Shown: positions 31,794 to 43,400 of the stretch, in pieces
Layout of the letters: each line of letters begins with the position of its first letter
How positions within the stretch are numbered: position 1 is the stretch's first letter
Assembly: GCF_026745355.1 (NCBI RefSeq)
Contig: NC_079208.1
Coordinates: forward strand, 48,858,800 to 48,922,799
DNA length: 64,000 nt
Reading direction: 5' to 3'
Origin: Beta vulgaris subsp. vulgaris
Lineage: Eukaryota; Streptophyta; Magnoliopsida; Caryophyllales; Amaranthaceae
The notes under the pieces: model-generated
What the model was told of the DNA's origin: nothing
The model's input: only the letters and a program-made list of their open reading frames with translations
Database searches by the model: none
Translations under genes and position numbers: made by a program

Positions 31794-33110
31794 CTTTGTC
31801 TCCCTTTGGCGGCTGCATTAATTTATGTGCACAAGTTTCTAGGATGTTGTTGGGTTCAATCATTCCGTTGGCATTTGAGAGATGACTTTTGCACTGCTGA
31901 GGCTCTGCAGCATCCTCTGAAAAGGAGTTTGAATTTTCTTGAAACTGACTTGATTGATTTTTGTTGTTGATGTTTATGACCTCACAATTGTGATTCAATG
32001 TTTGACCCCACTGTTGCTGTTTCTCAGAAATATATATAATATATTTTCTGTCGTCAACCTCCATGGAGATTTTGCAATTGATGTCAAACAAGCAGTCCGT
32101 ATATATAAGCACTTTAGCATTATCAAATTGCATATGATTGACTGAAATAACTTTGCCAAAGATGCAGCCAATGTTGTAAAAATTTTCGTATCCCCATGCT
32201 ACAAGAGGAACTCCGTGAATGTTTATCCATGTTTCTCTCCACAAGGCTGCACTTTGATTGTTAATGTTTTCAATTGAAGAAAACCATCTGTCAAGCCATT
32301 TACTCTCAAGTATTGATTGTTTGTCTTCGAGAGAGTCAAATGTGATTAGGTATTGCATACCTCCCATAGGCTTAATTGAGAGACACTTCACCCCTTCCGA
32401 CAGGATGTGATTCATGATTGTTTCAGATGATTGAGCTGATGGTGTGGTAGCTGTCACACTATGCTGGAGCCATTCCAAATTTTCGTCGCATTGTTTTCCT
32501 TTAATTGCAGCAGCAATTTCACTCTCAATGTCTATCTCCTCCAATGAGTTTCTGACTTTTTCTGTATCTTCACCTAAAAGTTTGGAACTTTGCTGCCTTT
32601 TGTTTGATGGTGTTGGTTTGGATATGTTTCTTTCGGTGCTGGGTGGGCTGTATTTTGGTTTGTTTTGTGGCTGTTGGGATTGCAATAATTGAGGACTGTG
32701 TGTATTGGCGTTAGTGACTTCCTTGTACGAACGGTTATCTCGAGTGTTTAGGGTTCTTTGTGATGGGGTGGGATTGCTGGGTCTGTGTGGTTTAGTTTGA
32801 GGTTGATGGTGGTATAGGTTTGGGTTAATGAGTGATGGTGGTTTTTTTATCAAACTTCGTAGGGAATACTGTTATTTTTGACTCCAAAAGCCTCCTGCCA
32901 TTCTCATCTCGAATGGCCGTAACCAGTGATTGAGGATAGCTGAACTGTACAAAAGCAAATTTGTACTTTGGATTTTTTTGAGTTGCGGGAATCGATATAT
33001 AAGATATGGCACCATGGGTTCTGAAGACTTTGGCTAAATCAGGTATGGTGGTGGATGGAGGAAGATGATTACCGAAAGTAAGTTCTAATGGCTTGGTTGT
33101 GATGAGTTCT
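31783..33110 (-). pseudogene. LINE ORF1: RRM plus DUF4283-like domains
   Basis: At about 32862-33110 a frame reads an RNA-recognition motif (VFRTHGAISYISIP, YKFAFVQFSYPQSLVTAI, GRRLLESKITVFP). 31783-32853 gives 356 residues: a Pro/Ser/Gln-rich linker, then a DUF4283-like domain (YLITFDSLEDKQSILESKWL, WINIHGVPLVAWGYENF). The RRM and the rest are in different frames, so ORF1 is broken. This is the RNA-chaperone half of a plant L1. Confidence 0.82.
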
Positions 33111-33205
33111 GGTCTTTTTGCGGTTGACTATTGTCCATTGTGCCTCTTGATTTCTCTCTCTATGGTTTCTCTCTCTAGAAATTATTAAAAAAAAAGGTAC
33201 CTTAC

Positions 33206-33592
33206 TTCTAAATAAACTTTAATAACAATGTTACAATAATTCCGCCCCTCTTCTTTTTTCCAGTAATTAGTCATTTTTTCTTCGGATTGTGATTATATAA
33301 ACAAACTTGTAGTTTTTCCAAAATACTCTATAGTAGTCAATAATAGTTGCTTGGTGCATTATTCAGTATTCTCTAGCGCCATTGAAAAAGCACTTCTTTG
33401 AATCAAATTCATTACTTTATACTTCTATATTTTATTCGAATTCTTGTAACAAAATCAATAGCACTACTTAAACATCTTAAGGTACGTGCATCATGCATAA
33501 TGGTATAGTACGGTACTTCTTTAGTAGTACACTATCACAAGATTGAAGATTCCTCAATACTAGCTCAATAAGAGCATAATCAATTAACCAAA
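33206..33592. other. Dead cyclase flank and CYP716A 3-prime region
   Basis: Continues the downstream flank of the dead cyclase past the LINE (TTCTAAATAAACTTTAATAA resembles the region after the live gene). At about 33346-33366 TTGCTTGGTGCATTAT recurs, a short echo of the dead exon 18. Confidence 0.45.
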
Positions 33593-36500
33593 TTAAGCAG
33601 CAACAATTTGAGGATGAGGGAAAAGGCGGACAGGAAGGCCATTCTCAGGGATAGGCATGGGATTAACAATAACTTTTTCATTAGGAAGAACTTTCTCCCA
33701 TTTAAACCTCTTGACAACGTTATGCATGAACACCAATATTTCTAGCCTTGCATACTCTTTGCCTGGGCACATTCTTGGTCCCCCTCCAAAGGGTACGTAA
33801 GTGTATGGTGCTGGTCCCTTCCCTTCGAATCTCGACGGATCGAATTTCTCTGGTTCTGGGAAGCATTCTGGATTCCTATGTGTTGAATTTGCACTCCAGT
33901 ATAGCTGCATTACAAAAGTTCATACATGTAAAGTCATCAATCATAGTATAGAGGGTTACAAAATAGTCCTGTTTCTAAGTAGTATGATATATATTCACAA
34001 AGGCGAAATCAGAATACATCATATATATACTTCCTTCGTTTTTTTTTTTACTTATACAAAGGAAACGGGGAGAGTACCTTCCAGCCCTTGGGGACTTGAA
34101 ATCCGCCATACATGAAGTCGCTAATGGCTTCTCTAAAACCACCTTGAAGTGGAGGAGCCAAACGCATCACTTCACACGCCACATTCCATGAGTATTTCAT
34201 CTTTTGTATGTCCTCCCAATTTAGAAGTTCTCCTTCTGCTTTTGACTTTGCTATCTCCATTTGCTCTGCATCGTATAATTTTACAACCACACTTAATACA
34301 ATCACTAACATTAAGACTAACTTTAAATTGCAAAAATAGATTCCAATATAAATATAGAGAACAAAAAAGCTAGATTACTGAACTGCATTCCTATGTATAT
34401 CACCATTAGGTAAACTATATACTCCAAACAATGAACTATATTTTAAAATAAAGGGAATAAGTAACAATGAACTATGAACAAAGGACAAAGATATTTTTTT
34501 ATATAATAGGAAAATGAAACGACAAAACAATTCTAAGCCTATAGCAGCGACCTTCAAGGACAAATGCCACAATTTTCAACGAATATTTTACATTACTCCC
34601 TTTTTTTCCTTCCATAAACTCTGCTAGCGCCAGCTTGTTGATGGCATCCAAATCAGGATCGAAGTAAATGCTCCAATGGCCAGCTTTGCAAGATCCAATA
34701 AAAGGGTTATCTTATCTATCATTCAAATGTCACGATCCATATGACATATCTTAGGATAGGTAAACTACCCCTTAGAAATGGACAATTAAAAAATAAATAA
34801 ATTATGATGGATTGGACTTCACTTATTATTAATGCTTATCTCTTGTGGATAGATTGTCTAGTGAGTAGACAAAGTTTTTCCCATTTTTTTATCATTCATG
34901 TAGCCATATAATTTATTTTTATAATTTTCCGTTTTAAGGCGGGTGAAATAAAGGGTTCTATTAAGGTGCAACCTTTTTGCTACGCAATCCGACTGAAAAT
35001 CCCACGTTTGTTAGGCTAGACACTTTACAATTAAGGAAAGGGTAAGGAATTTCCAAAGTATTCCTAATCGAGATTAAACCCTCAATCATGAGATTAAAAA
35101 GAACTATTAACAATAGTAAGTTTTCTTTTATTAATATATATATGTAATATGTAAATTACCTATTCGATAAATAAACCAATCTACAGATTTAGAGCCATCA
35201 AAAACTTGAAGCAACACTATAATCTCAACTTAACCAAATTATATTAATAAAGGACCTACTAAGAAAGTGCTTCGCTAGGTGAAAAATATTTTTCTGGAAA
35301 AATGATTTCAAAGGAAACTGATTTAAGATTATCTTTCCCACTGATAAATGTTTTTTTGATGAAAAACTATTTTTATAGAAAATATTTATTTGTTCAACTA
35401 AAAACACTTTAAATAAAGATTCGTCCTCTAAAATAAAATTGGATTTATATGTCCGATGATAAATAATTTATACAATTAGCATAGACAAGGTTGACCTATA
35501 AAATCTTTACCTAGACCCAATTCATATACCAAACACTTTGAGAAGGTCCAAATTCAACATGCCTTGTGAGAGGCTAATGCTACTGCGAATTCGATGGCTC
35601 ATCGTAATCTAACATATTGGTTTAATGTCCCCGATTTCCCTGGACCACCCTATTTGTTACTTTCTTTGGGAAAAAAAAAGTACCCGCCATAACTAACAAA
35701 TTAAGTAAAATTGATTACCTTTGCAAACAGCCTCGTAGACATGAGGGAGCTCAGCAAGATACTTGACAACAAAAGTGCAAGCAGCACTAGCAGTATCATG
35801 ACCACCAATAAGAAGCCCCAAGATTTTATCAGCAATATCCATCTCAGTCATAAATCTTCCATCTTCATCAGCAGTTAGCAACATATGAGAAAGGATATCT
35901 TGCGTAGTAGAAGCTTTCCCATCAGCTAAGTCCAACTTCCTCTGCTTAATGATAGCCCTCAACTCTTTCCTTACGACGTTGGAAGACTTGATGCCTCGGT
36001 TGAAAGGTGTTCCTGGGAGGTTTACAGGCAAAGAGATGATCCCAGCAGCTATGTCGTTGAAGGGCTCGGCAAACTTCGCGACATGGTCCGGGTCCTCGAT
36101 GCTTAAGAACAGCCGGCAAGCGAGCCAGAAGGTGTATCTCTTAGCTAAAGGGAACACCTCCACTTTATCCTTGCCATCCCACCCGGACTCCATGTGCCGG
36201 ATGGCAATAGTGTCCATGATTGGTATGTACCTGCACCAAATGATTAAATTATAGATCGAATCATGTCTACATCACTGCTGCGTGCCTCATGTAAAAAGAT
36301 ATATATTCAAAGAATTAACATTATTGAATCTCGTCTACATCACTTCATCAAGTTAAGATGCTATATATACAAAAGCCTTAATAAGCCATCCTTTTATTAA
36401 ACTTTTGATCAATATGAAATTGTTAAAGGACCAACTCAATCAAAAGCTTAAGCTGATGGTTGAGGTCCCAGGAATAGATTTATACTCTATCAGAAATAAC

Positions 36501-37003
36501 ATTTTAGTGAGGTTGAAAATGTTTAATTATCAATAACATACTACCACATATGCATTATTATACCTTTGTAAAGCCTCAGGCTTAAGGAAGTTAGGAAGAA
36601 GCTTCCTCATCTTCTTAGATTCTTCTTTAGAGGAAGTTTGGGTGGAGGAAGGAAAGATCTTATCAACTGAGCTAGGCCACCAAGCTTGTACTAATTTGTT
36701 CTCATTCGAATACAAGAACTTGTTACCTGCTGCGCCACATATAACCGCAACCTTTTCTCCTAAGATGGAAGTCTTGAATATTTGGTTGGGCGCATACTTG
36801 CTGAGTCTATCAAAAATGAACTTCTCCGGGTATCCCTTCCACCCTGTTGATAAAAACTCTAAGGACTCGCCCACCACCGGCCATCCCATCGTGCCGGGCG
36901 GTACCCGGTATCCCTTGGTGGAGTTATGGTTGTAAAGAAGGTAGAGGGAGGCAAGGGATAGAGATAGGAATAAGATTAAGCCACAAAGGAAGAAGAGCTC
37001 CAT
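33593..37003 (-). CDS. CYP716A: Cytochrome P450 CYP716A, probable beta-amyrin 28-oxidase
   Basis: Expected to oxidise C-28 of beta-amyrin in three steps to oleanolic acid, at the ER with a P450 reductase. Four exons in transcription order, 37003-36564, 36230-35719, 34265-34078 and 33904-33593, join in frame to 483 codons. N-terminal anchor at residues about 3-24 ([20 protein letters not shown]), then the hinge [13 protein letters not shown]. Family block [21 protein letters not shown]-helix GGHDTAS, ExxR in [14 protein letters not shown], and the heme loop [15 protein letters not shown] with the Cys ligand. All borders are GT/AG and there are no lesions. CYP716A enzymes mostly act on C-28 of amyrins or lupeol, though some act elsewhere on the ring, so the exact position needs testing. 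It converges on the cyclase gene, about 10 kb away across mobile DNA. Confidence 0.94.
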
Positions 37004-37063
37004 GGTTGCTTAGCTTATTTCTTGGGTGGTGGGAAGAGTTAGTCTATCAACTACTAGATGGTT

Positions 37064-37078
37064 GTCTTTATATATATA
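37064..37078 (-). promoter_or_regulatory. TATA box of the CYP716A gene
   Basis: On the minus strand TATATATATAAAG lies about 65 bp before the ATG, implying a short leader of about 30 nt. Motif and position only. Confidence 0.5.
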
Positions 37079-37079
37079 T

Positions 37080-38235
37080 TTTGATAGGAGTATATATATT
37101 GGAGCCTCACCTAACATAATGGCTCGATATTGGAATTGGAGAAAACTATATAATTATGCCACATGTCTACTTAAAAAAATTTAAATCATGTAACATGCAT
37201 ATATGGAGTAATGTTCATTTTGTTACCCTTATGGGAAATAACATATTTTTACTTTGTGTAATTTCATAAAATTACTCCTCTCCCTTTAATGATATACTCT
37301 CTACAAAATTTTCGAAAAGTTATCATTTTTATGATACTAGAAAGTATAAATCAGAATGCAATATACTGATATAGAAATTATGGAAAAAAAAACTTAACTG
37401 AGACCGTCTTAGTTATTGAGATGAGCTTATGTCAAGTTTGTTTTACATGTATATATGCTATCAGTTTATGCATAAATGTTATCAATTTTGCATATTTGTT
37501 ATATTTTTTTATGCATATTTCATATTAGTGTATACATATTTCATATCAATTTTTCATATTATACGGATTTGTTATTAATTTAAAATTATTTTATATCAGT
37601 TTATACGCATTAGTTATTAGTTTACGCATAATTTATATTAGTTTATAAAATGATAACAAAATTTTATAAACGGATAGCATATATAAACTGATTAAAAAAA
37701 TATAGTATCTAACTTAGAATAGTAGAAGCTCGTTGCAGTTATCTGTGTAATTCTAAAAAGGCATGCAAAATCAAATCAAACAGTCTACCTACTTTTGATG
37801 GGTTGAATTATAAATTCCAAACTTTTCTCAAAAAGATTCCTAGTAGTGGGTGAAAAAGGAACATAAATCAAACAATAATTATTATGAAGGTTAACTAATT
37901 AAGAGTATTTATTCAATTAAAAAAAAGAATAAGATTGTTTATGTCTTCGTTGTACAATGAAAACTTAACTTTCATCCATTATAGCAGGTGTTAAGATGAA
38001 TGTTTGGTTGAATGTTATCCATAGAATATACTTTTGCCATTCGATAGAGTAGGAGTATGAAACCTAAAATTAATAAGACATAAGTTTTACTGGACAAATA
38101 CACCTTTATTAAGTTAAAGTTACTCCAACTACGTACCGCCGTCCACGGCCACAAGCCCATACAGCCATAGTGCCATACTTATTATAGGTAGATGGAGTAC
38201 TCAAAAAGATCCCAAAAAGGAAAATAACAAATTAA
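37080..38235. other. Intergenic upstream of CYP716A, with a degenerate repeat
   Basis: About 37450-37690 repeats the words TATCAGTTTATGCATA and TTAGTTTACGCATA in a loose array of about 30-40 bp units. No gene or clear element ends in the rest. Confidence 0.5.
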
Positions 38236-38326
38236 GGATGTTTTGGTCTAATAGTTAAAATTGAGGTAATGTGAATGATAGGTCAGAAGTTCAAATTCCT
38301 CCGTTTTTTTTTTTTTTTTACTTTGT
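38236..38326 (+). mobile_element. tRNA-derived SINE-like head
   Basis: TGGTCTAATAGTTAA resembles a polymerase III A box and, about 35 bp on, AAGTTCAAATTCC resembles a B box, followed by a run of 16 T. No target duplication found. The likely origin is a short or truncated SINE. Confidence 0.4.
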
Positions 38327-38472
38327 ACTGCATTCGTAGCTCATATGAATCGAAAAAAAAACTTGCTTAGTATAAACACCTAATGAATTTTATTTTAGGA
38401 TGATATTAACATCTAATTTTATTGTTTAACCAAACTTTTTATGCCTAAAACCTTGGACTATAATTATTACTA

Positions 38473-38806
38473 CTCCCTCCGTCCCAAAATATAGTTCCCA
38501 TTTCCATTTTGGGTGTCCCAAAATATAGTTCCCATTTCCATATTTAAGTCCACATTTTTCCATAATTTGTCTAGAAAAATCGTGTCCAATCATTTATTTG
38601 CTTCTTGAATTTTGTTTTTTCCTTTGTTTATTCAATCAAAATGTTACAATTAATGCTCTTTCACCAATTATTCTCCATTTTCTCTCCTAAAATCATCTTT
38701 TCCCATACAACATTTATTTAAATAAACAAAAAATCTTTACTATCCCTACTTGCATAAATTACCGTGAAAAAAGGGAAATGAGAACTATATTTTGGGATGG
38801 AGGGAG
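38473..38806. mobile_element. Stowaway MITE with a duplicated left terminus
   Basis: TA target duplication at 38471-38472 and 38807-38808. CTCCCTCCGTCCCAAAATAT faces ATATTTTGGGATGGAGGGAG. The left terminal segment (CCCAAAATATAGTTCCCATT) occurs twice in tandem. Confidence 0.9.
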
Positions 38807-39490
38807 TACTATTTTTCATTTATGTAACAACTTCATTCCTGCTTTGAATAAAATAAAATATTCAATAGTATCTTCTAAATTTTGAACAAAACAAAAAAGA
38901 CAATTAACAATGAATAAAAAAGGTAAGACAAAATAGATCCGGTTTTCCCACGAGGGGCACGCGGGCAGCACCAATCTATAAACTCAGCATTTACCTAAAC
39001 TAATTACAGTAAACTACACCTCAAAAAATATTTTATATATAAACGACCTCTATTCCACTGAATTTAAATATACGTACATTATGTCATCTTTAGAGCAAAT
39101 TATTTGAGGATTGTAAAAATGGGAAGGAGATCTAAACTGAAATGCTCCACGTGAACCTCGGGCGCATCAGTCAATGCAAGATTTTTTATCAACGCAAGGG
39201 GTTTCTTAACCAAATGATTTTATTTTTTTTTGAGGGGAATCTTAACCAAATGATTTGGCTGAAACAAGTAAACAACTATTTATGATTTCTATCACATATA
39301 TTATACTAGAACAACCATAAAACATTAGTCACAAAATAATTTGGGATCGGATCATCATAAAAAAAATCGTTTCAATGATTAAAGAAATGAGAAATGTAAA
39401 TCCATTTTACACATCTTAAGTGTTTATTAAATATTATCTCTTCTTAAAGTTTTCAATTGTCCTTTTTACGTTTATCAATGCACGTTTCGT
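38807..39490. other. Intergenic, nothing recognised
   Basis: AT-rich non-coding DNA. Confidence 0.5.
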
Positions 39491-40937
39491 TTTTTTTTTT
39501 TAAGCAGGGAAGAACAAATTAGAGAGGAACCTAGAGATGGGGTTATCCTAAAGCATCTTTGTGGATGATTACAGAAAACTAAACATCAAGTAACTCAAAC
39601 CAATAAGTAATATTTGTAGAAGTGTATAATCGATGGACGATGAGCAATCCAATCAGCAGCATAATTGGTCTCTGGAAATACATGATTGATCTAGACATCC
39701 TCAAAACACTTCAAATCTTCACCTGCATCTTAAACAAGAGCGTTAATAGCCCAGGAAATTTTCCAAACCCTTTTGATAGATAGTATAACAGTGAAATTAT
39801 CTCCTTCAATAATCAAATTCTTGATCCCAAGAGAGATATCACCTCTAATCCCCTTCCAAAGTCCCCAAGCTCCCGCAACAGGAATAGAAAATTTTGGATC
39901 CAAAGGATTAGCACCACACTACCTTCACTATTCCTAATGACAAAGCCAAAAGAGGTTTGACTATCCTCCAATTTAGAACCATCAAAATTCAGCTTGAAAA
40001 AATCTGGAGCAGGAGGAATCCAAGCTATATTATGACGAATACTTTTCTTTTTACTACAAGTACCTCCACCAGAAGCGAAGGAAAGCAAAAACTAACCTCC
40101 TTACTAATATAACTAAAAAAGCCTTCATCATCACACTAAGACTATGTTTGGGAACATAAGATGAAATAGACCTGAAATTGATAAGATAGCTGAAATGAGC
40201 TGAATTGGTAAGGTAGCTGAAATTTTCAGCACCATAAATTGAGATGCTATATTTGATAGCAAATCAATTTTAGCCAATTTTTTAGCATAAATTTTATTTA
40301 CAGTTTTTTTAACATATACCCCTGACAAAATTTTTTTGCACCATATACTCTTTCGACTTATGAAATTCACTATATACCCTACATTTTCAAAAAATATATT
40401 AACTTGAAAGGGTTAGGATATTAGATTAGGATTAGGATATTAGATTAGGATTAGGATTAGATTTAAGTTTGTTAATTAGGGTTAGAGGGGGATTAGGACT
40501 TAATGACTAACAAAAGTCTAATACCGTTAGTCAAAAGGATAGTCTTTTATGTATTTTTTGAAAATTGGAGGATATATGGTGAATTTCAAAAGTTGAAAGG
40601 GTTTATGGTGCGAAATTTGTCAGGAGTATATGGTGAAAAATTGTTTTATTTAAGCTCTTACTCCGAACACGACTATTTAGTTTAGGTGACTTAAAACATT
40701 TAGCACCTACTCGTTTAAGGTGGCTTAAAAGTGTTGCCAAACAGAGGCTAACTTTTAAAGGAGAAAATTTTTCTTCTCGTAAAGTCACACTATATCTAGC
40801 ATACCAAATCAACCGCCAAATAATCACAATAACTTGCATATCATGAACGGAGAGAACAAAGTGTAATAAATGTAAATCACTATAACTACTATCACCGCTC
40901 TTCCTAGGAAGAGCATGAATAACATTATCAGCAATTA
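39491..40937 (-). mobile_element. LINE 3-prime fragment, split by a MITE
   Basis: A T run at 39491-39502 is the poly-A tail. The minus strand at 39620-40088 reads an RNase H-like domain (WIPPAPDFFKLNFDGSKLED, SFGFVIRNSEGSV, LGIKNLIIEGDNF) with stops. 40752-40937 continues upstream with MQVIVIIWRLIWYARYS, the end of a zf-RVT domain. The two parts were one sequence before the insertion at 40140-40748. Confidence 0.75.
40140..40748. mobile_element. PIF/Harbinger-like element inside the LINE fragment
   Basis: TAA target duplication at 40137-40139 and 40749-40751. Ends GACTATGTTTGG and CCAAACAGAGGC form a 12-bp TIR with two mismatches. A GGATTAGG / ATTAGATTAGG simple repeat lies at about 40410-40465. 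No transposase seen. Confidence 0.72.
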
Positions 40938-41829
40938 TCTCTATTATATAAGGGAAGGGGAGAGCAATGGTATCCTCTTTTGAAACGCCTATTTTGCCCT
41001 CCTTCCCTTTCTAAATTACAAAAGGAATGTCAAAATCAAAATTGGCACCCAAAGAAAACTACCTAAAATAAATTTACAACACTCACTCACAAATCACTTA
41101 AAGGAAGAAACTTTACAATTCACCCATACAATTGAGAAAATCACGTTATAAAAATCACGCAAATCACTCAAATAATCATAAAACTTTATTAAAACTTAAA
41201 ATTAACATACAAACTAAAACAAGCTAATAACTTAGAACGTCAATACATACAAAAATATTTACAAAAAATTATTTACAAATCACTATTCTCAAGAACCATT
41301 CACAATTAATGGTGGGTCATGATAAAAAATAGAGGTGTATTTGTAGTGAAATCAGAATTTAGAAGTTAGACAAGGAAAAAAATTATTTACTTTTTTATAA
41401 TGTTTCCTATATATAATGAAACTTTTGCATATATTTGGACCTATTTTTTTCTATTATATAATAGCGATTAATTATCAAGGTAAAAAGGTTTATGTAAAAT
41501 ATCATTCAAGAATTAAAGTACAACATATCTCTATTCTATAAGGGAAGGGGGGGAGCTATGGTGTCCCCGAATGAAGAGATTATGTTACCTTCTTCCCATT
41601 CTAAATTACAGATTCACTTACAAATCAAAGGGGGGTTCAAACAAAAATATCAAAAATATAATTATAACAATCACTCACAAGTCAACTAAAATCATAAAAT
41701 CATAAAAAACACATTGTAAGAGAAAACATGGCTCATCTATAATCTCTTTTTAGTAGGAAGACCAATTTGAATAATTTTTCATAATAAGAATTTAATTTTA
41801 GGAGTAAATTTAAGTTTCCAAATCTAACA
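40938..41829. mobile_element. Two related Helitron-like 5-prime ends
   Basis: At 40938 and at 41528 the sequence reads TCTCTATTNTATAAGGGAAG after an A, each followed by a similar 80-90 bp including 'cattctaaattaca'. This looks like two copies of one Helitron-type 5-prime terminus in direct orientation. No 3-prime hairpin plus CTRR was identified, so the extent of each is unknown. Confidence 0.35.
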
Positions 41830-42986
41830 ATTTTTATAAACATGGCTCAGCCTCGATCGTTCCTTCCACCACGGCCACCGTCGCGACCACCGCCACGGAC
41901 ACCGGTTTGGGAGTCGGAGCCCTGACTGCCGGAGCGAGAGTTTTGTTGCGGAGGATGGGTGTTCGAACCAGCATTCAGATATGGGCCATGGGCCACAAAG
42001 GATGTGGCGTTAGAGGAGGTGTCATTGGCACGCTTGGACTCCTCAAGAAGGAGGCATGACCGGGCTGTATCGAAAGACGACAGTGGGTCTGATTGTTGAA
42101 TCAGTAACACGATGGTATTGAAATCCGTGTTAACAAGGCCTGAGACGAGGCGTAAGACAAGCTTTTGTTCCGACATACTTTGGTCAACATTGGCGAGTTG
42201 ATCACGAAGTAATTTCAGTTGTCGACAGTAAGAGGTGATGTCGTAAAAACTAGAGAGGTGTAACGAATTAAACTAGTAGGTTTTCATGAGACACTGCACG
42301 AGTGTGTTTATTATCTTGAAAAATTGCTTTTAGACGATCCCATGTTTCTTGAGCCGTAGAACCACGACATAGTATATTCTGTAATAGATCTGGTGAAATA
42401 GTACTAAAAATCCACTCTTTGACAACGGAATCAAGTCGTTGGCAGAGTGCCTCAGACATATCGATGGGACGAGGTTTGGTGGAATCTATATGATCTAAAA
42501 CGTCATAAGGGTGATAGTGAATCTCAAAAAGTTCAACCCAATTAGAATAATGTACCTTCTCACGATTAAGGATTAACGGGATGTCATTCTTGATTTTGCT
42601 AACGGATAAAGTCGGGTGGTAATTGGGGTTAGTCGTGGGAGGTGGAGGAGGAGGAGGTGGGTTGTCGTCGGATCGGAGGAGGCATCGTCTTTTGTCATGG
42701 TTCGAATTAATCAAGAAGCGGAAGCAAGTGTGGTGTGACTGGAGAAAGGTCGAGTGTTCGGCTAGGGAGGGCCGAATACAAGGGCAAGGAGAATAAAAAA
42801 AAATATCTTGGAAGATTAATGTGGCTGTGATACCATATTAGATTTGGGTAAACTCCCTTGATTGGAGTGAATGTCATTGATCAGAGTATATAGGTTACAA
42901 CAATATAAGTCTAATAGGATTAGGAATTCTATCCATATTAGAGTGTAAATACAAAATATAATCCTAGTATATTTCATATTCTATCA
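41830..42986 (-). mobile_element. Copia remnant: short LTR, primer site and gag
   Basis: Minus strand: an LTR of about 150 bp (42986 to about 42838, starting TGATAGAATATG), the primer site TGGTATCACAGCC, then gag. The rest of the element, from just after gag, is missing. No target duplication can be tested. Confidence 0.7.
41847..42714 (-). pseudogene. Copia gag, frameshifted
   Basis: 42268-42714: a proline run, then a Copia gag start (REKVHYSNWVELFEIHYHPY, STISPDLLQNILCRGSTAQE, WDRLKAIFQDNKHTRAV). 41847-42176: LVLRLVSGLVNTDFNTIV, the middle of gag, ending in an Arg/Gly-rich tail. Between them LHLSSFYDITSYCRQLKLLR is readable in a shifted frame near 42265, so a small indel split the gene. 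No pol follows. Confidence 0.85.
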
Positions 42987-43400
42987 GTAAGATAGCTAAA
43001 GAAAACGCGTATTGAACAATGATCTTCCTATGATGAAAAGGATAAAAACTAAATGCTCTTAATTCAGAATAGATATATTTCATTCGTTTCAATTTAAATG
43101 TTAAACTTTTATAATCACGGACTCTTAGGTAATTTTTGGAGGAGAGAAATAGAGAGAAAGAAAACAAAAGAGTCTCGTGTGATAGGAAAGAGATAGAGAG
43201 AAGTTATTATCCAAAAAGGAAGTGTAACATCAAATTTGAATCATCCTAAATTAAAAAGTATAACATCTAAAAAGAAATGAAGGAAGTATTAAAATTAGAT
43301 AAAGTCTTGGGCTTTTAGCTCTTTCAAATCGCATTAGGGCTCAAATAAGACATATTACAAATATTATCGGGCATCTAGGTTAGAATTCTTTTTCCCAATC
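42987..43400. other. Intergenic, nothing recognised
   Basis: AT-rich non-coding DNA. Confidence 0.5.

Larger units (their letters stand above)
27891..33186 (-). mobile_element. L1-type LINE with target duplication, internally deleted
   Basis: A 19-bp target duplication, AAAAAAAAAGGTACCTTAC, flanks it (27872-27890 and 33187-33205), with the element's poly-A tail as a T run at 27891. On the minus strand from the right: RRM domain, DUF4283-like domain, reverse transcriptase, zf-RVT and RNase H. The apurinic endonuclease expected between ORF1 and the reverse transcriptase is missing. Frames are broken in several places. A second LINE is inserted at 29449-30218. The host site is the 3-prime flank of the dead cyclase copy. 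Confidence 0.9.

Noticed and set aside
36642..37119. Plus-strand frames opposite the P450
   Set aside because: Shadows of CYP716A exon 1. The minus strand carries all the family motifs.
40410..40465. Interstitial telomere repeat
   Set aside because: The words are GGATTAGG and ATTAGATTAGG, not the plant TTTAGGG repeat, and the tract is very short.
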